DNA of 10,272 bases from an uncultured Desulfobulbaceae bacterium (lineage in GTDB: Bacteria; Desulfobacterota; Desulfobulbia; Desulfobulbales; Desulfobulbaceae). The stretch spans positions 1 through 10,272 of the forward strand of contig CAMYOP010000096.1 of NCBI GenBank assembly GCA_947260045.1, written 5' to 3'. The translations under genes and the position numbers were made by a program. Below are positions 6,588 to 10,272 of this stretch, piece by piece (position 1 is the stretch's first letter; each line of letters begins with the position of its first letter). The notes beneath the pieces were generated by a model. It was given only the letters and a program-made list of their open reading frames with translations. It did not search any database and was not told the origin of the DNA.

Positions 6588-8561
6588 ATGAACAATCTTT
6601 GGAATGATAAGGAAGCAAAAGAATTCATAAAAGATCCACTGTCTCTTCGAATCTACACATCCAGACTGCTTGGTCGCGAATCTGCCCTGGTACTTCATGG
6701 TGGGGGCAATACCTCGGTTAAAGTTTTAGAACAGAATTTTTTTGGTGAAGAAGATGAAATTCTCTACATTAAAGGAAGCGGCTGGGACCTTGAAACCATT
6801 GAAGCGGCCGGATTTGCACCAGTAAAACTTGATATGTTGATAAAACTGGCCAAATTACCAATACTCAGCGACTCTGATATGGTCCGCTTGCAACGTACGG
6901 CCATGACTAATCCGTCTGCTCCCAATCCTTCCATTGAAGCCATCCTTCATGCCATAATACCTTTCAAGTATGTGGACCACACCCATGCAGACGCAATAGT
7001 AACCATCACCAATACGCCAGATGGAGAAAAACGTATTCAAGATATTTTTGGCCCACGGATACTGATTGTTCCTTACGTCATGCCTGGCTTTATTCTTGCC
7101 CAAAAAATCTATGAAATGACCCGTGATATTGACTGGTCAACCCTTGATGGCATGGTTTTGATGAACCATGGTTTTTTCACCTTCCACGATGACGCCAAAA
7201 CCAGCTATGACACAATGATTATGCTGGTAACTGAGGCTGAAAAATATCTTGAAATAAATAATGCTGTGCTCACTGCTACGTCCACTGAAAAACAGAAAGA
7301 AAAGCTCATTCAACTTGCAGAAATCAGACAGAAGATTAGTTGGATTAAAGGGGATGCTACCCTTGCCTGCATGGACACCACTCCAGAATCAGTTCAATTT
7401 AGCAGGCTTGAAAACCTTAGTGATATAGCAACCAGGGGACCATTGACGCCCGACCATGTCATAAGGACAAAGCCGCATCCTGCTATTATCCAGAAGGACC
7501 CTCAAAAAGATCTGACAGCATTTTGCAAAGAATATGATAATTATTTTAACAGAAACACAGACGGAACTTTGCAGCAGCTTAACCCATCTCCCTGCTGGGC
7601 CATCTGGCCAGACCATGGGATTATCAGTTTTGGTCGCACCTTGAAAGAGGCTTCCATTATTTCTGATATAAAAGACCACACCATTGAAGCCATCCAGATT
7701 GCGGAGAAACTTGACCGTTGGCAGGTACTCTCTGAAGCTGACCTGTTTCAGATGGAATATTGGGAACTTGAACAGGCTAAACTTGGTAAAAGCATCACGT
7801 CCCCTCCACTCCAGGGCAAAATTGCTCTGGTCACAGGGGGAGCCAGTGGGATTGGCAGGGCCTGTGTAAAATTATTGAAGGCACAAGGAGCAGTTGTCGC
7901 TGCTTTGGACATTAATCCTGGTGTTACCACCACTTTTAAGGACAAGGATATTATAGGTATCGCTTGTGACCTTACCGATGATGAACAAGTACAAAAAAGC
8001 GTAGAAGCCGTTGTTCGTAAGTTTGGCGGGCTGGATATCCTCATCAGTAATGCTGGCACCTTTCCCCCAAGCGAATCCATTGAAGAGATGAAATCAGAAA
8101 CATGGGATAAATCCATTGCCATCAACCTTACCAGTCATCAACGACTGCTCACTGCCTGCGCGCCCTATCTCAAACGAGGTATAGACTCCTCTGTTGTCAT
8201 GATTTCCTCAAAAAATGTGATTGCACCAGGCCCTGGAGCTGCTGCCTATTCAGTCGCCAAATCCGGACAAACACAGCTGGCACGGGTTGCAGCCCTTGAG
8301 CTTGGATCTTTTGGAGTGACCGTTAACATTATCCACCCAAATTCAGTTTTTGACACAGGTATCTGGACCCGTGACGTTCTTGAAAAACGTGCCAAACATT
8401 ATGGCCTGACGGTAGAGGAATACAAAGCTAACAACATCTTGAAAAGAGAAGTTACTTCAAACGATGTTGCCGAGATGGCCTGCATGATGGCTGGCCCTGT
8501 TTTTACAAAAACCACAGGCGCTCAGGTGCCAATCGATGGGGGAAATATCAGGGTGGTATGA
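6588..8561 (+). CDS. Bifunctional class II aldolase / short-chain dehydrogenase (RhaD-ADH/YuxG type)
   Basis: The 657-residue enzyme couples aldol cleavage of a sugar phosphate with oxidation or reduction of the aldehyde or a related product. The aldolase half (about 15-380) shows GGGNTS at 38-43, KGSGWD at 62-67, Glu117 (PSIEAIL), and zinc ligands His131 and His133 (HTHADA) and His194 (MNHGFF). A further segment at 336-371 (CWAIWPDHGIISFGRT and onward) matches the second conserved region of the RhaD/YuxG group. The dehydrogenase half (about 408-657) has TGGASGIG at 416-423, Asp441 after strand 2 (which favours NAD), NAG at 488-490, Asn513, and catalytic Ser541, Tyr554 and Lys558. All key residues are present. 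The best-studied relatives act on L-rhamnulose 1-phosphate with lactaldehyde oxidation, but no rhamnose isomerase, kinase or transporter is nearby, so the substrate is open. The start ATG has only a weak GAG at 6576. The gene appears monocistronic. Confidence 0.9.
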   Translation: MNNLWNDKEAKEFIKDPLSLRIYTSRLLGRESALVLHGGGNTSVKVLEQNFFGEEDEILYIKGSGWDLETIEAAGFAPVKLDMLIKLAKLPILSDSDMVRLQRTAMTNPSAPNPSIEAILHAIIPFKYVDHTHADAIVTITNTPDGEKRIQDIFGPRILIVPYVMPGFILAQKIYEMTRDIDWSTLDGMVLMNHGFFTFHDDAKTSYDTMIMLVTEAEKYLEINNAVLTATSTEKQKEKLIQLAEIRQKISWIKGDATLACMDTTPESVQFSRLENLSDIATRGPLTPDHVIRTKPHPAIIQKDPQKDLTAFCKEYDNYFNRNTDGTLQQLNPSPCWAIWPDHGIISFGRTLKEASIISDIKDHTIEAIQIAEKLDRWQVLSEADLFQMEYWELEQAKLGKSITSPPLQGKIALVTGGASGIGRACVKLLKAQGAVVAALDINPGVTTTFKDKDIIGIACDLTDDEQVQKSVEAVVRKFGGLDILISNAGTFPPSESIEEMKSETWDKSIAINLTSHQRLLTACAPYLKRGIDSSVVMISSKNVIAPGPGAAAYSVAKSGQTQLARVAALELGSFGVTVNIIHPNSVFDTGIWTRDVLEKRAKHYGLTVEEYKANNILKREVTSNDVAEMACMMAGPVFTKTTGAQVPIDGGNIRVV

Positions 8562-8659
8562 GATAACAGGGAATGGAATGTATTGGACCTTTTCTGTAAA
8601 TATAGGGAGCCAGTATTATAATCGTTTTTTTAAAGCAAAAAATAATGTGATTACCCCTA

Positions 8660-8687
8660 ACCCGCATTTCTCATCAGGCGGGTATTT
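8660..8687 (+). terminator. Probable terminator of the aldolase/dehydrogenase gene
   Basis: ACCCGC (8660-8665) and GCGGGT (8678-8683) form a GC-rich 6-bp stem with a 12-nt loop, followed by ATTT. It lies about 100 bp after the stop codon. The T-run is short, so this is a modest candidate. Confidence 0.45.
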
Positions 8688-8719
8688 AATGTTGAAGCCT
8701 CAGAAGTCGAGAAAAAATT

Positions 8720-8792
8720 GATCGGCTCATTTGTTACTCCTGTTATATAAGTTGTCGGGACAACAATAACTTTAGTAACTTATGAGCCGATT
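8720..8792. repeat. Long imperfect inverted repeat / extended stem-loop
   Basis: The arms ATCGGCTCAT (8721-8730) and ATGAGCCGAT (8782-8791) pair perfectly. After a 2x2 T/T mismatch, GTTACT (8733-8738) pairs with AGTAAC (8774-8779). After a 3x3 internal loop, GTTAT (8742-8746) pairs with ATAAC (8766-8770). After a small asymmetric loop, GTTGTC (8751-8756) pairs with GACAAC (8759-8764). About 27 pairs span 73 nt. This is far more than is needed for termination and no T-run follows directly. It could be a small palindromic mobile repeat (REP or MITE type) or a structured RNA. Confidence 0.7.
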
Positions 8793-8794
8793 CT

Positions 8795-8818
8795 GTTCAA
8801 CTGATAAAGCCGTTGAAC
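8795..8818 (+). other. Second stem-loop, 7-bp perfect stem
   Basis: GTTCAAC (8795-8801) pairs with GTTGAAC (8812-8818) around a 10-nt loop. It sits 2 nt after the long hairpin and 4 nt before the terminator hairpin, so the three would stack as one structured block if transcribed. Confidence 0.45.
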
Positions 8819-8822
8819 TCTG

Positions 8823-8848
8823 ACCTGACCCAAAGGGCCAGGTTTTCT
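8823..8848 (+). terminator. Intrinsic terminator
   Basis: ACCTG (8823-8827) pairs with CAGGT (8839-8843). After one A/C mismatch, CCC pairs with GGG around an AAA loop. TTTT plus CT follows the stem. It is the best rightward terminator in the window. It lies 262 bp past the aldolase/dehydrogenase stop and 140 bp before rsmI, and would end any transcript through the hairpin cluster. Confidence 0.6.
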
Positions 8849-8987
8849 ACAACAGAATAAAAAAAGTAGATACAAAAGTTGAAAGATAGAATAATTATTG
8901 TGCTTGTCAAAAAGCATGCAAGAAAAGACTTAGCCCTCAATATCTCAGCGATCTTAAAACTTCAACAGTGACCCCAAAGAGAACTCC

Positions 8988-9833
8988 ATGAATGACCCTA
9001 GTACACCAGGAACCCTCTTTGTCGTTGCTACTCCCATTGGCAACCTGGAAGATCTCACCTACAGGGCAATCCGTATCCTTGGTGAGGTTGACCTCATAGC
9101 CTGTGAGGATACCCGGCATACTCGTAAACTCCTGAACCACTTTCAGATACAAACGAAAGTAACCAGCTATTATCGTGAAAAAGAACTGTATAAGTCAGAA
9201 ATACTCATAAAAAAATTACAAGAAGGCCTTAACATTGCTCTGGTATCAGATGCTGGCACCCCAGGGATTTCGGACCCAGGAGCGGTTTTAACGCAGCTTG
9301 TTGCCAGTGCAGATATTGCCGTTATTCCTGTCCCCGGCCCATCTGCTTTAACTGCTGCCCTTTCTGTAGCAGGAATTCGGGAATCACAATTTTATTTTGC
9401 AGGGTTCCCTCCAGCAAAAAAGGGCCAACGCCGAAAATTTTTCAAGACACTGACCTCCCTGTACGTACCTGTTATTTTCTATGAATCACCTCATCGCATC
9501 AGGCAATGTCTTAGAGATTGCCTCGACATTTTTGGTGACCGTCAGGCCGTTGTCTTCAGAGAACTGACTAAAATCCATGAACAAAGTTATCGTGGCTCCA
9601 TTTCAAGCATTATCGAGTCTCTGCAACAAAAAATTAAAGGCGAATTTGTTGTTATTCTGCACGGCCAGGAAAAACCAAAAGAGGAACAACCTGAGGATTT
9701 GGGCAACCTTTTATTATGGTACAAAGAACAGGCAGATATCACCCTAAAAGATGCTGTATCAAGGGTAGCGTCGGATCTGGATCTATCAAGATCTGAGGTG
9801 TACAGGAAAGCACTTGATATCTGGAAAAAATAA
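8988..9833 (+). CDS. rsmI: 16S rRNA (cytidine(1402)-2'-O)-methyltransferase RsmI
   Basis: RsmI uses S-adenosylmethionine to methylate the ribose of C1402 in the decoding centre of 16S rRNA. The 281-residue length is normal (E. coli about 286). Family blocks appear in order: LFVVATPIGNLEDLTYRA at 10-27, CEDTRHTRKLL at 39-49, LVSDAGTPGISDPG at 85-98, VPGPSALTAALSVAG at 115-129, FAGFPPAKKGQRRK at 137-150, IFYESPHR at 163-170, FRELTKIHE at 190-198, and a basic helical C-terminal domain about 250-281. This is a tetrapyrrole-methylase fold. The ATG at 8988 is preceded by AAAGAGA (8976-8982). The adjacent 5-oxoprolinase gene starts 15 bp after its stop, so the two are probably co-transcribed. Confidence 0.97.
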   Translation: MNDPSTPGTLFVVATPIGNLEDLTYRAIRILGEVDLIACEDTRHTRKLLNHFQIQTKVTSYYREKELYKSEILIKKLQEGLNIALVSDAGTPGISDPGAVLTQLVASADIAVIPVPGPSALTAALSVAGIRESQFYFAGFPPAKKGQRRKFFKTLTSLYVPVIFYESPHRIRQCLRDCLDIFGDRQAVVFRELTKIHEQSYRGSISSIIESLQQKIKGEFVVILHGQEKPKEEQPEDLGNLLLWYKEQADITLKDAVSRVASDLDLSRSEVYRKALDIWKK

Positions 9834-9848
9834 CAAGCGTTGCCGCCA

Positions 9849-10272
9849 ATGAAACAAACAGAAAAGAAAATTTGTATTGCCATTGATCGTGGAGGTACCT
9901 TCACTGATGTTTACGCTGTTGATGGCCAAGCCATATATACCGAGAAGCTGCTTTCAGAAGATCCAGCCAATTATCCTGATGCCCCCAGGGAAGGTATACG
10001 TCGAATATTGGAAGCAATTTTCCAGGAACCTGTAAATCCCCACTCTATCCCCACAGAAAGTATTCAATGGATCCGGATGGGAACAACAGTTGCAACCAAT
10101 GCTCTGCTTGAGCGAACTGGTTTTCCCTGTGTCCTGGTGACAACGAAAGGTTTTGGCGACCTCCTGACGATTGGCTACCAGAACAGACCTGAGCTTTTTG
10201 CTCTTGATATCCGTCGTCCTGAACAGCTGTATGAAACAGCAATTGAAATAGATGAACGTGTTCGGCCCCTGA
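9849..10272 (+). CDS. 5-oxoprolinase (ATP-hydrolysing, full-length/eukaryotic-type), partial, cut by right edge
   Basis: The first 141 codons of a hydantoinase/oxoprolinase-superfamily gene are present. Residues 12-20 carry the RGGTFTD nucleotide-binding loop of the HydA N-terminal region. LLSEDPANYPDAPREGIRR (34-52) and MGTTVATNALLER (77-89) are close to the sequence typical of 5-oxoprolinase rather than of methylhydantoinase or acetone carboxylase. The enzyme cleaves 5-oxo-L-proline to L-glutamate with ATP. Full proteins of this type are about 1,200-1,300 residues, so most lies outside the window. No good Shine-Dalgarno precedes the ATG 15 bp after rsmI, which suggests translational coupling. 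Whether this bacterial gene is a one-piece A+B fusion cannot be seen here. Confidence 0.88.
   Translation, partial: MKQTEKKICIAIDRGGTFTDVYAVDGQAIYTEKLLSEDPANYPDAPREGIRRILEAIFQEPVNPHSIPTESIQWIRMGTTVATNALLERTGFPCVLVTTKGFGDLLTIGYQNRPELFALDIRRPEQLYETAIEIDERVRPL

Larger units (their letters stand above)
8562..8987. other. Intergenic region rich in stem-loops
   Basis: The 426 bp between the aldolase/dehydrogenase gene and rsmI contain four consecutive stem-loops (8660-8683, 8720-8792, 8795-8818, 8823-8846). A perfect TATAAT lies at 8617-8622 without a good -35. The stretch 8849-8987 is AT-rich and presumably carries the rsmI promoter, but no convincing -35/-10 pair was found. No protein-coding gene is supported. 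A non-coding RNA is possible and is discussed as a finding. Confidence 0.55.

Noticed and set aside
8536..8721. 61-codon plus-strand open frame overlapping the end of the aldolase/dehydrogenase gene
   Set aside because: It starts inside the upstream gene, runs through the terminator-like hairpin and resembles no known protein.
8720..8792. Integron attC site
   Set aside because: The long hairpin lacks the paired RYYYAAC/GTTRRRY boxes at its ends, and there are no cassette-like genes or an integrase.
1..10272. CRISPR arrays, tRNA or rRNA genes, phage or defence islands
   Set aside because: No regularly spaced repeats, no tRNA-like cloverleaf or conserved rRNA text and no defence-type genes were seen on reading both strands; a dedicated search was not possible.

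Overview
The window looks like chromosomal DNA of a moderately AT-rich anaerobic Gram-negative bacterium, most likely a sulfate-reducing or related Desulfobacterota (Desulfobulbales-like). This is an inference from gene content: a GlpC/HdrD-like iron-sulfur protein fused to a VTT membrane domain, a periplasmic-binding-domain hybrid kinase of a type common in these bacteria, an aldolase/dehydrogenase fusion and a full-length-type 5-oxoprolinase. No rRNA, tRNA, CRISPR array or intact insertion sequence was seen.

Left part, minus strand (1-3299): a membrane sensor hybrid histidine kinase (1020-3299) is followed after 73 bp by an exported LasA-like M23 metallopeptidase that runs off the left edge (1-946). 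They may be co-transcribed. Both carry a suspicious small in-frame loss. The kinase has lost the front of its receiver domain, and the peptidase has lost the histidine that acts as general acid/base in LasA.

A gene-poor gap (3300-3730) holds a putative kinase promoter, a perfect 7-bp inverted repeat and a 30-codon remnant of an IS110-family transposase N-terminus.

Middle part, plus strand (3731-6415): a 610-residue fusion of two 4Fe-4S clusters, two CCG (HdrB/GlpC-type) domains and a VTT/TVP38 membrane domain is followed by a probable hairpin terminator. An operator-like palindrome and an unrecognised four-helix membrane protein (5888-6415) come next.

Right part, plus strand (6588-10272): a bifunctional class II aldolase/short-chain dehydrogenase stands as a single gene. 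It is followed by a 426-bp gap with four successive stem-loops, one of them a long imperfect hairpin, ending in a good intrinsic terminator. After that come rsmI (16S rRNA C1402 2'-O-methyltransferase) and, 15 bp downstream, the start of a 5-oxoprolinase gene cut by the right edge.

The genes do not form one obvious pathway. The window reads as several small transcription units: envelope sensing and cell-wall cleavage, membrane redox, sugar-phosphate/aldehyde metabolism, and rRNA modification with 5-oxoproline recycling. The most notable observations are the Fe-S/CCG-VTT fusion, the two in-frame losses in the adjacent left-hand genes, and the stem-loop cluster before rsmI.
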